From Caedibacter sp. 38-128 (GTDB taxonomy: Bacteria > Pseudomonadota > Alphaproteobacteria > Caedimonadales > Caedimonadaceae): DNA of 46,289 nucleotides. The notes below the pieces were generated by a model. The model was not told the DNA's origin, did not search any database, and saw nothing but the letters and a program-made list of their open reading frames with translations. Each line of letters opens with the position of its first letter. Positions within the stretch are counted from its first letter, which is position 1. The position numbers and the translations under genes were made by a program. The stretch is taken from positions 1-46,289 of the forward strand of contig MKUU01000035.1 of NCBI GenBank assembly GCA_001898705.1. Reading direction: 5' to 3'. Positions 35,933 to 44,667 of the stretch are shown in pieces.

Positions 35933-35958
35933 TAATTAATTAAAATTTTAATTAATTA
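35933..35958. repeat. Perfect 26-base AT-only palindrome
   Basis: A perfectly symmetrical sequence of A and T only, centred between 35945 and 35946, in the short gap between the dnaJ stop and the porin start. It could be an operator, or part of a cruciform or terminator; read leftward it lies about 16 bases upstream of the porin start, too close for a -10 promoter and too far for a ribosome site. Confidence 0.6.
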
Positions 35959-35993
35959 TTTTTAGCTCAGATTATTTTAGGTAGCAAGCGCCT

Positions 35994-37199
35994 TTATAAT
36001 CCCCACAAGGAAAGACAATGCCTCAATCCTTCAAGGAATTTTTTAACTTTCGCCATGAATTTAGCATTTTCAGGCGTATGGTCCCCTTTTTCCATTGTCT
36101 CATCGAGTTCCTTTAACAGCTCTTTTTGGCGCTTATTAAGATGAACTGGTGTTTCTGCAATCACCTGAATGATCATATCCCCACGTCCAGATCGCCTTAA
36201 GATGGACATTCCTTTGCTTTTAAGGCGGAATTGCCGTCCACTTTGCGTGCCCTCTGGAATCGTCACACGGACATGATTTCCATCAATTGTTGGCACCTCA
36301 AGCGCCCCACCAAGTGCAGCGGTTACGAATGAAATGGGGGCTTTACAATATAAATCAGCACCATCTCGTTCGAATAAACGATGCGGTTCAATGGCCACAA
36401 AAACATAGAGGTCACCAGCTGGCCCTCCTCGAAGTCCGGCCTCACCTTCGCCTGCAAGCCGTATGCGGGATCCATCTTCAATACCAGCAGGAATAGCCAC
36501 AGAAAGGGTACGCTCGCCTGTTTTCCGGCCCGAGCCTCGACATGTTTTACAAGGATCTTTGATAATGTGACCAGCGCCATGGCACGTTGTACAGGTTCGT
36601 TCGACGGAGAAAAAACCTTGTTGCATACGAATAGCGCCACGCCCCCGACAAGTTGTACACGTCTCAGGTTTGGTTCCCTTGGCAGTCCCATGACCTTCGC
36701 ACGTATCACATTTAATCGGCGTGTTAAGCTTAATGGTCACTTGGGCCCCCTTAAAGGCATCTTCAAGAGAGACCTTTAAATTATACCGTAAATCAGACCC
36801 ACGTTGCGCGGAAGAGGCGCTGCCTTGTTGTCGGCTTCCCCCCCCCATAAATTCACTGAAGACTTCCTCAAAAATGTCGGAAAAACCCCCACCTCCCGTA
36901 GAGAAATGGAAATCAAATCCTGGTCCTGCACTCCCACGAGCTCCGCCCCCACCAAATCCACCTGCGGCAGGATCAAAAGCCGCATGCCCATAACGATCGT
37001 AAGCGGCTCGCTTTTGATCGTCTTTCAGGATTTCATAAGCTTCATTGATTTCCTTAAATTTTCTTTCAGCCTCTTTATCTGATTGATTTCGATCAGGGTG
37101 ATATTTCATCGCAAGTTTACGATAGGCTTTTTTAAGGTCGTCTGCAGAAGCACCCTTGGAGATGCCAAGCATTTCATAATAATCGCGCTTTTCTGTCAT
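35994..37199 (-). CDS. dnaJ: Chaperone protein DnaJ
   Basis: Type I J-protein that delivers clients to DnaK and stimulates its ATPase. The 401-residue protein has the J domain (1-70, with HPD in YHPDRNQ), a Gly/Phe-rich linker (about 75-125), four zinc-finger repeats ([32 protein letters not shown]) and the two C-terminal substrate domains. It follows dnaK after 63 bases that contain a hairpin. The C terminus ([11 protein letters not shown]) is slightly unusual but in frame. Confidence 0.97.
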   Translation of the reverse strand: MTEKRDYYEMLGISKGASADDLKKAYRKLAMKYHPDRNQSDKEAERKFKEINEAYEILKDDQKRAAYDRYGHAAFDPAAGGFGGGGARGSAGPGFDFHFSTGGGGFSDIFEEVFSEFMGGGSRQQGSASSAQRGSDLRYNLKVSLEDAFKGAQVTIKLNTPIKCDTCEGHGTAKGTKPETCTTCRGRGAIRMQQGFFSVERTCTTCHGAGHIIKDPCKTCRGSGRKTGERTLSVAIPAGIEDGSRIRLAGEGEAGLRGGPAGDLYVFVAIEPHRLFERDGADLYCKAPISFVTAALGGALEVPTIDGNHVRVTIPEGTQSGRQFRLKSKGMSILRRSGRGDMIIQVIAETPVHLNKRQKELLKELDETMEKGDHTPENAKFMAKVKKFLEGLRHCLSLWGL

Positions 37200-37226
37200 T
37201 GTTTTTCTTCCAGAAATAGGGAAAGA

Positions 37227-37255
37227 GAGGCCAAAAGATCAGTTCTTCTGGCCTC
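37227..37255 (-). promoter_or_regulatory. Hairpin between dnaK and dnaJ
   Basis: Perfect seven-base arms GAGGCCA (37227-37233) and TGGCCTC (37249-37255) with a 15-base loop, in the 63-base gap between the two chaperone genes. Read leftward it is followed by a pyrimidine stretch without a strong U-run, so it may cause partial termination or RNA processing that keeps dnaJ lower than dnaK. Confidence 0.4.
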
Positions 37256-37262
37256 AAAAGGT

Positions 37263-39185
37263 TTAGGCTTTTGGCTGTTTATCGTCTTTCACTTCTTCGT
37301 AATCTGCATCAACGACATCGCCTTCAGCTTGTTGAGCAGCTTGAGGTTCGCCTGACGCAGCAGAAGCCGCGCTTTCAGCTTGGGTTGCTTTGTAAATAGC
37401 CTCGCCAAGTTTCATTGACGCTTCCATCAAAGTTTGTGTTTTCGCCTTGATGGCTTCTTCATCTTCACCTGTTAAGGTCTCTTTTAGATCCTTAATCGCG
37501 GTCTCAATAGCCGCTTTTTCATCGGCAGAAATTTTATCACCATATTCTGAAACATTCTTTTCAGTGGCATGCGCAAGGCTTTCTGCATGGTTTTTAGCTT
37601 CAATCACGGCCCGTCGCTTTTTATCTTCTGCTTCATGAGATTGAGCATCTTTTACCATTTGCTCAACTTCAGTATCACTCAATCCACCAGAAGCTTGAAT
37701 ACGAATTTGTTGTTCTTTTCCAGTGCCTTTATCCTTTGCCGAAACATTCACGATACCGTTGGCATCAATGTCAAATGTCACTTCAATTTGAGGCATTCCT
37801 CGGGGTGCGGGCGGGAGACCAATCAGATCAAACTGACCTAAGAGCTTATTATCTGCCGCCATTTCACGTTCACCTTGGAAAACACGAATGGTCACAGCTG
37901 TTTGATTATCGTCGGCCGTTGAAAAGACTTGGCTTTTCTTGGTTGGAATGGTTGTATTTCGTTCAATCAAGCGCGTAAAAATACCCCCAAGCGTCTCAAT
38001 CCCTAAAGAAAGTGGGGTCACATCAAGAAGAAGAACGTCCTTAACATCCCCTCTTAAAACACCTCCTTGAATTGCCGCACCTATCGCCACCACTTCATCA
38101 GGGTTCACCCCACGATGTGGCTCGCGCCCAAAGAAGTTTTTAACTGTCTCAATGATCTTCGGCATACGTGTCATACCACCCACTAAGATGACTTCTTCAA
38201 TTTGCCCAGCCGTTAAGCCCGCATCTTTGAGGGCCGCCTTACAAGGCTGAATCGTCCGCTCAACAAGATCGTCGACTAAAGACTCAAGTTTTGAACGTGT
38301 CATTTTAATGTTGAGGTGCTTTGGACCTGAAGCATCTGCCGTAATGAAAGGCAAATTAATTTCGGTCTGAGTCGCGCTTGAAAGCTCAATCTTTGCTTTT
38401 TCAGCAGCCTCTTTAAGACGTTGTAAGGCAAGGCGATCTTGACGTAAATCGATGCCTTGCTCTTTTTTAAATTCATCCGCAAGATAATCGATAATTTTTT
38501 GGTCAAAGTCCTCACCGCCTAAGAAAGTGTCACCATTCGTTGATTTAACTTCAAAAACGCCATCACCGATCTCTAAAATCGAGACGTCAAAGGTTCCACC
38601 GCCTAAGTCATAAACAGCAACAATACCTGTGCCTTTTTTCTCAAGACCATAAGCAAGAGCAGCTGCTGTTGGTTCGTTGATAATCCTTAAGACTTCAAGA
38701 CCTGCAATTTTACCTGCATCTTTAGTGGCTTGGCGCTGTGCATCGTTAAAATAGGCGGGAACGGTGATAACCGCTTGAGTGACCTTTTCGCCGAGGTAAT
38801 TTTCGGCTGTTTCTTTCATTTTTTGCAAAATGAATGCACTCACTTGGCTCGGACTATAATCTTTTCCGTGGGCTTCAACCCACGCATCGCCTGTCTCTGA
38901 ATTAATAATTTTATACGGAACAAGTGCTTTATCTTTTTGCGTCGTTGGATCGTCATACCGACGCCCAATCAAGCGCTTAATTGCAAACAAGGTGTTTTCT
39001 GGATTCGTCACGCCTTGACGTTTTGCGGCTTGCCCGACAAGACGTTCGCCGTCTTTTGTGAAAGCAACCATCGAGGGCGTTGTTCTTGCACCTTCTGCGT
39101 TTTCAATAACCTTTGCGCTACTGCCATCCATCACCGCAACGCAAGAATTTGTTGTACCTAAGTCAATACCTATTACTTTACTCAT
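37263..39185 (-). CDS. dnaK: Chaperone protein DnaK (Hsp70)
   Basis: ATP-dependent chaperone of 640 residues. The ATPase domain begins [17 protein letters not shown] and contains [21 protein letters not shown] and [17 protein letters not shown]; the substrate-binding domain follows from about 390. The C terminus ends in an acidic [10 protein letters not shown]-type tail. I use ATG 39185, seven codons inside the longest open frame, because AGAGG lies just before it and the [14 protein letters not shown] start is standard. dnaJ follows. Confidence 0.97.
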   Translation of the reverse strand: MSKVIGIDLGTTNSCVAVMDGSSAKVIENAEGARTTPSMVAFTKDGERLVGQAAKRQGVTNPENTLFAIKRLIGRRYDDPTTQKDKALVPYKIINSETGDAWVEAHGKDYSPSQVSAFILQKMKETAENYLGEKVTQAVITVPAYFNDAQRQATKDAGKIAGLEVLRIINEPTAAALAYGLEKKGTGIVAVYDLGGGTFDVSILEIGDGVFEVKSTNGDTFLGGEDFDQKIIDYLADEFKKEQGIDLRQDRLALQRLKEAAEKAKIELSSATQTEINLPFITADASGPKHLNIKMTRSKLESLVDDLVERTIQPCKAALKDAGLTAGQIEEVILVGGMTRMPKIIETVKNFFGREPHRGVNPDEVVAIGAAIQGGVLRGDVKDVLLLDVTPLSLGIETLGGIFTRLIERNTTIPTKKSQVFSTADDNQTAVTIRVFQGEREMAADNKLLGQFDLIGLPPAPRGMPQIEVTFDIDANGIVNVSAKDKGTGKEQQIRIQASGGLSDTEVEQMVKDAQSHEAEDKKRRAVIEAKNHAESLAHATEKNVSEYGDKISADEKAAIETAIKDLKETLTGEDEEAIKAKTQTLMEASMKLGEAIYKATQAESAASAASGEPQAAQQAEGDVVDADYEEVKDDKQPKA

Positions 39186-39273
39186 TATAACCTCTTTTGT
39201 TAGCAAACCCCTAAGATCTCAATCGAGCACCCTAAGGACTCCCATATAAGGACACCTTGTCCTTACCCTTCTT

Positions 39274-39302
39274 TTATAAAATATTTACACCACTTTTCGC
39301 AA
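39274..39302 (-). promoter_or_regulatory. Candidate dnaK promoter
   Basis: Read leftward: TTGCGA (39302-39297), 17 bases, TTATAA (39279-39274). The leader to the ATG would be about 85 bases. A CTTG overlaps the -35 but no matching heat-shock -10 element follows at 17-18 bases, so a housekeeping type is more likely. Confidence 0.5.
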
Positions 39303-39345
39303 GCATATCTTAACCAACCTCTTTAAATTTAGGTCTTTAAGAAAT

Positions 39346-39387
39346 CTGAGTTGCCTCAAAAGTAATAACCTTGGTCTGGCAACTCAG
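39346..39387. repeat. 10-base perfect inverted repeat upstream of dnaK/hsp20
   Basis: Arms CTGAGTTGCC (39346-39355) and GGCAACTCAG (39378-39387), 22 bases apart. It lies in the 587-base dnaK-hsp20 intergenic region, upstream of both start signals. There is no U-run after it on either strand, so it is not a simple terminator. Confidence 0.65.
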
Positions 39388-39394
39388 TGAGCGC

Positions 39395-39423
39395 TTGCAA
39401 AATACTACAAGTCTAAATTATAC
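39395..39423 (+). promoter_or_regulatory. Candidate rightward promoter in the dnaK-hsp20 gap
   Basis: TTGCAA (39395-39400), 17 bases, TTATAC (39418-39423). It would start a transcript near 39430 that passes through the structured repeats at 39488-39561 towards hsp20, either a long leader of about 340 bases or a separate small RNA. Confidence 0.4.
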
Positions 39424-39487
39424 ACGCAACTATACCATGAGAAGATAACCTCCCTTTATTATTGTTATTCCTTAAAACGATTTAATT

Positions 39488-39561
39488 TTGAGCGCTCAAT
39501 TGAGTCTTCAGTGGCCATCTTCCGACTCAATTATAGTATACCAAAAAAGACGCTTTTTTGG
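39488..39561. repeat. Cluster of perfect inverted repeats (possible structured RNA)
   Basis: Three elements in 74 bases: palindrome TTGAGCGCTCAA (39488-39499) overlapping CTCAATTGAG (39495-39504); nine-base arms AATTGAGTC (39498-39506) and GACTCAATT (39524-39532) with a 17-base loop; and CCAAAAAAG-ACG-CTTTTTTGG (39541-39561). The overlapping palindromes offer mutually exclusive folds. A 12-base direct repeat CCTTAAAACGAT (39470-39481 and 39631-39642) flanks the cluster. No open frame covers it. Confidence 0.6.
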
Positions 39562-39707
39562 AAGAAAAAAGTAACACAAATTTCATGTTTTATATCTTTA
39601 TTATTCAAAAGGTTATGAATATTTAAAATCCCTTAAAACGATGCTTATTTGCCTAAAATTGAGAGGGAGATAAGGTTTCAAATTCTCCCATATTTCAACT
39701 TAATTTA

Positions 39708-39770
39708 TCTCTTCTTTTGATGATAATTTTAGATTTTAGAAATAATGTTATCTAAGTTATAAGGAGGAGA
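39708..39770 (+). promoter_or_regulatory. Candidate RNA thermometer masking the hsp20 ribosome site
   Basis: In the hsp20 leader, UCUCUUCUUU (39708-39717) can pair over ten positions, two of them G-U, with AAGGAGGAGA (39761-39770), which contains the whole Shine-Dalgarno. The loop (39718-39760) could close further with GATAA/TTATC. A helix that hides the ribosome site and melts on heating is how fourU and ROSE elements control small heat-shock genes. The pairing is read directly; temperature control is inference. Confidence 0.5.
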
Positions 39771-39772
39771 AA

Positions 39773-40234
39773 ATGCGCATCACAAATCTTACCCAAAAAA
39801 ATAAGAATGAAACATCTCTTTATCAAGACCCCTTTAAAATATTCAAATATGATATGGATTCTCTTTTTAATTTCTTTGCGAGAAACACAATTCCCTCATC
39901 CTTAAATTTAAGATTTGATATTTGCGATAAAGGGAAAGAAATTGTAATTATAACGGATGTCCCAGGTCTTAAAGAAAAAGACATTTCCATTAATCTTACG
40001 AACGATATTCTGACCATTCAAGGAGAAAAAAAGCGAGAAGAAAAACAAGAAAAGGACAATTATTATCTTCTAGAAAGAAATCACGGTTTCTTTTCACGCT
40101 CACTTCAACTGCCTTTTCAAGCGAACCCAAAAGATATCGAAGCAAATTTAGATAAAGGTGTGCTCACAATCACCATTAAAAAATTGCAAGAGGACCAAGA
40201 AAAAACCCACAAAATTGAAGTTAAAAAATCTTAA
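39773..40234 (+). CDS. Small heat-shock protein Hsp20
   Basis: An alpha-crystallin-type holdase of 153 residues. The alpha-crystallin domain spans about 38-145, with DVPGLKEKDISINLTNDILTIQGEKK and the closing ANLDKGVLTITIKK, which contains the conserved GVLTI. AAGGAGG lies five bases before the ATG and can be covered by an upstream pyrimidine stretch. Stand-alone transcription is likely; the DEAD-box gene follows after 174 bases. Confidence 0.94.
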   Translation: MRITNLTQKNKNETSLYQDPFKIFKYDMDSLFNFFARNTIPSSLNLRFDICDKGKEIVIITDVPGLKEKDISINLTNDILTIQGEKKREEKQEKDNYYLLERNHGFFSRSLQLPFQANPKDIEANLDKGVLTITIKKLQEDQEKTHKIEVKKS

Positions 40235-40408
40235 CAATCATTTTAAGGCTTTCAAGTTTTTTAGTAATAAGCAACATTTCTATATTTAAAAAAGTGTGAT
40301 TTAAAATCCTCAAACTTTGAAAAAAATAAAACCATAAAGAAAATATTTGACTTTTTAATAAAAAAAGACCTTTACAATGGTAATCATTTCTAACTTTTAA
40401 GATTCAAT

Positions 40409-41761
40409 ATGAACTTTTCAGATCTCGGCTTAGGCCAAAAAACCCTTGAAGGGGTTCAAGATGCAGGTTACCAAACCCCAACCCCTATCCAACAAAAAGT
40501 TATCCCTTATGTCTTAGCTCGTCGAGATCTTTTTGGCTGTGCACAAACCGGCACAGGAAAGACAGCTTCGTATACCCTTCCTTTACTTGATCTCCTTGAG
40601 AAAGGCCGCGCCCGCGCCCGTATGCCACGCATCCTTGTGCTTGCCCCAACACGTGAGCTTGCACAACAAATTGCCGAACATTTTGAATCTTATGGGAAAC
40701 ATCACAAAATAAACTTAGCGCTTATCATGGGTGGCGGCTCAATGATTCAACAAGAGCGCGCTCTTAACGGCAATCTTGATATTCTCATTGCGACCCCAGG
40801 ACGTCTCTTGGACTTTGTTGAGCGTGGAAAGGTGATGCTCATGAGTGTTGAGGTTCTGGTCATCGATGAAGCTGATCGCATGCTTGACATGGGCTTTATT
40901 CCTGATATTGAAAAAATTGTTAAAACCCTTCCCGCTCATCGACAAACTTTGATGTTTTCAGCAACTGTGGCACCCGAAGTGCGTAAACTCGCTGACTCTT
41001 TTTTGCAAAATCCTGAAGAAATTACTGTTGCTGCACCGGCAACAACCTCAGCAAACATACAACAATTTTTAGTTAAAACCTCTCCTCTCAAAAAACGTCA
41101 AACCTTACGGGCGATTATTCAGAAAGAAGACATCAAAACAGCAATTATCTTTTGCAATCGAAAAAAAGACATTGCAACCCTTTACAGTTCTTTAAAACGG
41201 CATAATTTTAATGTAGCGAGCCTTCACGGGGACCTCACACAAACACTTCGATCCGAAACTTTAGAGGCTTTTAAAAGAGGCGATATCTCGTTTTTAATTG
41301 CAAGCGATGTTGCTGCTCGCGGTATCGATGTTGCAGACCTTCCGTATGTTTTCAACTTTGACGTGCCCACCAATGCCGAAGAATACGTGCACCGAATCGG
41401 TCGTACAGGCCGTGCTGGACGGGAAGGGAAAGCATTCACCTTTATGACGCCAGCAGAGCAATCTTACTTAACCTCTATCCAAAAGCTGATTAGCATGGAA
41501 ATTCCTGGTTATACGCTAGAAGAAACTGACGATCAAAGCACTCATGCCGTTTCCACAGAAACTCGGTCAAGGAATAGAAAAAGAAATCAACAAGACCAAG
41601 AGAATAAGGCGCCTTCCAAGGATCAAGCCCCTAAAGTTCCAGCTTTTCAGCCTTCTCCCCCAAAACCTCGCGAGCCTATCATTGGTTTTGGAGACACACC
41701 GCCGGCCTTCATGAAAAATTATTTTCCAGATGTGCCTGCCGGGTTTGTAAGAAAAATTTAA
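40409..41761 (+). CDS. rhlE: DEAD-box ATP-dependent RNA helicase (RhlE-like)
   Basis: A 450-residue RNA helicase with the Q motif (GYQTPTPIQQKVIP), motif I AQTGTGKT (45-52), Ia PTRELAQQ, Ib TPGRLLDF, motif II DEAD in VIDEADRML, motif III SAT, motif V ARGIDV and motif VI HRIGRTGRAGR. The C-terminal tail after about 375 is basic and Pro/Gln-rich, as in RhlE proteins involved in ribosome assembly and cold-shock RNA turnover. RhlE versus other DEAD-box subfamilies is by overall resemblance. Confidence 0.93.
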   Translation: MNFSDLGLGQKTLEGVQDAGYQTPTPIQQKVIPYVLARRDLFGCAQTGTGKTASYTLPLLDLLEKGRARARMPRILVLAPTRELAQQIAEHFESYGKHHKINLALIMGGGSMIQQERALNGNLDILIATPGRLLDFVERGKVMLMSVEVLVIDEADRMLDMGFIPDIEKIVKTLPAHRQTLMFSATVAPEVRKLADSFLQNPEEITVAAPATTSANIQQFLVKTSPLKKRQTLRAIIQKEDIKTAIIFCNRKKDIATLYSSLKRHNFNVASLHGDLTQTLRSETLEAFKRGDISFLIASDVAARGIDVADLPYVFNFDVPTNAEEYVHRIGRTGRAGREGKAFTFMTPAEQSYLTSIQKLISMEIPGYTLEETDDQSTHAVSTETRSRNRKRNQQDQENKAPSKDQAPKVPAFQPSPPKPREPIIGFGDTPPAFMKNYFPDVPAGFVRKI

Positions 41762-41861
41762 CTCTTTCTTTACAGTATTGGAACGATATTTAATTCTTGC
41801 ATCCTTCTTCATGATGCCTCAAAAAGAAGAGAAATAGTTCATTCAGGGAGAACTTTTTAAA

Positions 41862-42893
41862 ATGTCTAAAATCTCTCGCAAACATCTCCTCATTCTTGGA
41901 AGTGCTGGTGGTTTATTGGCTCTTATTTTTAGCCTCTTGTGGCTGTTTAAGTGGCGCTATCACGAGAGCACCGATGATGCTTATGTTGAAGCTGATATGG
42001 TCACCATTAGCGCAAAAGTCACAGGCTATGTCACGAAGATTCATGTCCAAGATAATCAAGAAGTTAATGCCCAAGCTTCCCTTATTGAAATTGACCCCGT
42101 TGATTTTCAAGCAAAATTTGATGAAGTTCAAGCAGGGCATCAGCAAACCGAAAGTGAATTCCTTGTTTTACAGCAAAAAATTTCGGAACAAAAAGCTGTT
42201 ATTTTGCAAGCAGAGTCTGCCGTGATTAAAGCAAAAACCGAGATTTTACCAACAAAACGAGCTTTTGAAAGATCTCAAACGCTTAAAGCAAAATCTTTTG
42301 CCAGCCAAGAAAGATATGATCGAACGCAAGCAGATGCTCAAAAAGCAGAGGCCATACTTCAAGAAGCTCAAGCTAATTTAATATCAGCCCAAAAGAGCCT
42401 GGCCGTGCTTGAGGCCAGTACGGCAATTGTCAAGGCCCGTCAAGCACAAAGCCAAGCACAGCTTACGCAAGCAAAACAAAGTTTAAAGGATACAAAGCTA
42501 ACGGCGCCGTGGGCCGGCTTCATTGGGAATAAAACCGTACAAGAAGGCCAACTTGTTAGGCCCGGACAATTTTTAATGATGATTGTGAGCAACAGACCCT
42601 TTATTCGAGCAAACTTTAAAGAAACCCAAATTACACGTATGAAACCTGGCCAAAAAGTGGAGTTGAAAGTTGATGCTTACCCAGGTCAGGTATTTTATGG
42701 CCGGATTGAAAGCTTATCTCCCGCGAGCGGTGCTGTTTTCAGTTTACTCCCTCCCGAAAATGCGACCGGAAACTTTACAAAAGTTGTGCAGCGCATTCCT
42801 GTAAAAATTCAACTTGAAGACACGCAAATTACGACAGGATTCTTACGTCCAGGTCTTTCAGCAATTGTAAAAGTATTTACAAAGGAAGATTAA
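41862..42893 (+). CDS. emrA: HlyD/EmrA-family membrane fusion protein
   Basis: Periplasmic adaptor of a multidrug efflux pump. The 343-residue protein has one N-terminal membrane anchor (about 9-29), the biotinyl-lipoyl half motifs (ISAKVTGYVTKIHVQDNQEVNAQ and TAPWAGFIGNKTVQEGQLVRPGQ), a long alpha-hairpin between them (about 85-210) and a beta-barrel. DDAYVEADMVTISAKVTG is typical of EmrA. Its usual partner, the DHA2 transporter, is 1.8 kb downstream rather than adjacent; an inverted gene lies between. Confidence 0.9.
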   Translation: MSKISRKHLLILGSAGGLLALIFSLLWLFKWRYHESTDDAYVEADMVTISAKVTGYVTKIHVQDNQEVNAQASLIEIDPVDFQAKFDEVQAGHQQTESEFLVLQQKISEQKAVILQAESAVIKAKTEILPTKRAFERSQTLKAKSFASQERYDRTQADAQKAEAILQEAQANLISAQKSLAVLEASTAIVKARQAQSQAQLTQAKQSLKDTKLTAPWAGFIGNKTVQEGQLVRPGQFLMMIVSNRPFIRANFKETQITRMKPGQKVELKVDAYPGQVFYGRIESLSPASGAVFSLLPPENATGNFTKVVQRIPVKIQLEDTQITTGFLRPGLSAIVKVFTKED

Positions 42894-42952
42894 TAAACAA
42901 CACTTCTCTCTTCAGCTGAAATCAACAACTAGAAATATAGGGAACCTATTTA

Positions 42953-44488
42953 TTAATATATTTCTTTATCGAGCTGAAGAATATTTCCTTTTAATCTCCC
43001 GAACATGCCTTCGCCTTTTACAAGCGTTGCGCCTAGAAGGTCTGTCTTTGTCATAGTGTGCATAATTTGTCCTAAACTTGTCTCATTACATATTATGTCT
43101 ACAGATTGTGGATAAATAATATACTCAAATACACTTAATGGTATTTCCGATTTAGGTAAAAATGTAGAGAAGTTCCTTGGTGTATTAATCATCACTACAC
43201 TTCCATATTGGTTAACAGCGTCTTGTGTAGGCATTTCAGGATCTGACTTTTTTTCATCTATCTTGAAATATTTACCTGATTTGCTTGAAGTAGAAGCAAA
43301 TAAATAATTTTTATAAGGCACAAGATTAGTTATCCTTTGGCCAAGCACATTATATTCTTCAGTTTCTATTTTTCCATGATAAGGGTGAAGAATATCTTCA
43401 GATAATTTTGGGAATTCAATTCCTCTACCTTTAGAACTCCAAGTCTTAGAATTTACGCCAAAAGACCAAATTTCGGACCACGGCCATATCCCTGCATAAA
43501 TCTGCCCCCCTGAAAGTGCTATTGATTGCAGTTCTCTACCGTAATTCTTTACGCCAGGCGCCTCTTCTTGGAAGAGCTTAAGACCTTCCATAGGATTATA
43601 CTGATACATATTCCCGCTGGGGTAATGCCCAAGCAGAACAGAGTCATAATAATTTACTAGAGAATAAAATTGAAAACTTACTTTTTGTGTATTTAGATGG
43701 ATAGGCTCAATCTTCAAAGTTGAAAACTCGAAGGAGTAAAGATCTCCTCTATTGGTTGCAACTAATACTTTTTCCCCCAGTTCTCCATAACAAAGAGGCT
43801 GATTATTTGTATGATCCAAAGTAAATTTTATTTTTTCGTGAGGGGCGCTCCATGAACATCCCAAGAGTTTTATCTTCTGTTCTTGAGGGTCATAAAAAGT
43901 TGCTAATGCACCTTTAGTATTGCTGTAACTACTACATAATTGTAATCCTTTTTGTTCTTTTGAAAGCATCCTAGCTATTGAAAATTCTTCTCTCATTGTG
44001 ATAGTTCGGGAGAGTTTTGGTTCTGATTGGTCCACTTTTGGGCTATGAACAAATTCGCTTGCTGCTTCGTCAAAAAAAGCTCTAAACTGAGAAGAAAATA
44101 AGGGCATAACTTCCAAGCCAAGAGATCGATGATAATGTAGTGTCGTACCGTAGCTCTCTTGAAAAGGATTTGGTAACAATTTAAGAAAAGTATCTCGAGG
44201 TCCGAATTCCTCTGTAACAAATGTATTAAATGTTCCTTTATTCTTCACAAGCGTATTACAAGAGTTTCCGAACCCGCTTCCCATGATAACTTTTTTATCG
44301 GCGCCAACCATTTCAAATAGTGAGCCAAATTCTTCCTGTAACTGCGCATATATAGTTATCTTACCAAGAGGGGTTTCTTTCTCCTCACAGGCATATAATT
44401 CTGAAATATTTATAAAATTAATCAGAAAAATAATAAGGGCACCAAATTTTATTTTTTTAAAAAAAAACAAGCTATTGTTGAATAACAT
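42953..44488 (-). CDS. Exported beta-propeller-like protein of unknown function
   Basis: About 511 residues. Start chosen at ATG 44488 (MLFNNSLFFFKKIKFGALIIF), giving a signal sequence ending LYAC, a near lipobox with Tyr at -2, so it may be a lipoprotein or a cleaved export protein. A TTG 12 codons earlier is the alternative start. The body has repeated strand-rich units with aromatic endings (KVLVATNRGDLYSFEF, QIYAGIWPWSEIWSF, NYLFASTSSKSGKYFKI) that look like blades of a beta-propeller. No catalytic motif is recognised. It lies inverted between emrA and emrB, suggesting insertion there. Confidence 0.7.
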   Translation of the reverse strand: MLFNNSLFFFKKIKFGALIIFLINFINISELYACEEKETPLGKITIYAQLQEEFGSLFEMVGADKKVIMGSGFGNSCNTLVKNKGTFNTFVTEEFGPRDTFLKLLPNPFQESYGTTLHYHRSLGLEVMPLFSSQFRAFFDEAASEFVHSPKVDQSEPKLSRTITMREEFSIARMLSKEQKGLQLCSSYSNTKGALATFYDPQEQKIKLLGCSWSAPHEKIKFTLDHTNNQPLCYGELGEKVLVATNRGDLYSFEFSTLKIEPIHLNTQKVSFQFYSLVNYYDSVLLGHYPSGNMYQYNPMEGLKLFQEEAPGVKNYGRELQSIALSGGQIYAGIWPWSEIWSFGVNSKTWSSKGRGIEFPKLSEDILHPYHGKIETEEYNVLGQRITNLVPYKNYLFASTSSKSGKYFKIDEKKSDPEMPTQDAVNQYGSVVMINTPRNFSTFLPKSEIPLSVFEYIIYPQSVDIICNETSLGQIMHTMTKTDLLGATLVKGEGMFGRLKGNILQLDKEIY

Positions 44489-44497
44489 TTTTAATTC

Positions 44498-44527
44498 TCG
44501 CCAAATTGATAAATAATTCGCCAAATT
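44498..44527. repeat. Two direct 10-base repeats at the start of the propeller gene
   Basis: TCGCCAAATT occurs at 44498-44507 and 44518-44527, exactly 20 bases apart (two helical turns), close to the proposed ATG at 44488. The spacing suits an operator bound by a dimer. The left copy overlaps the place where a ribosome site would be. Confidence 0.4.
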
Positions 44528-44667
44528 TTAAATGATACTGTTGGAAGCTGCAATAACAATTTTTACATCATTAAAAATTTAAAGAGGAATTGTCCTTATA
44601 TGTTCTTTTCAATAATGATTTAAGTTATTAAAGGATGTATTAACATTTCTGAGAGGGAATTTTTTTT

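Larger units (their letters stand above)
39186..39772. other. Long dnaK-hsp20 intergenic region
   Basis: A 587-base non-coding gap between two divergent heat-shock genes. It holds the dnaK promoter, a candidate rightward promoter, the inverted repeats listed separately, a six-base hairpin GGGAGA/TCTCCC (39665-39670 and 39684-39689) and the candidate thermometer before hsp20. I see no supported open frame. Confidence 0.6.

Noticed and set aside
36381-37082. Long open frames antisense to dnaJ
   Set aside because: They follow the codon pattern of dnaJ on the other strand, have no ribosome site and resemble no protein.
37447-39249. Open frames on the plus strand across dnaK
   Set aside because: Antisense shadows of a highly conserved gene.
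40348-40376. Candidate promoter before the RhlE-type helicase gene (TTGACT ... TACAAT)
   Set aside because: Spacer of about 19-20 bases is too long to support.
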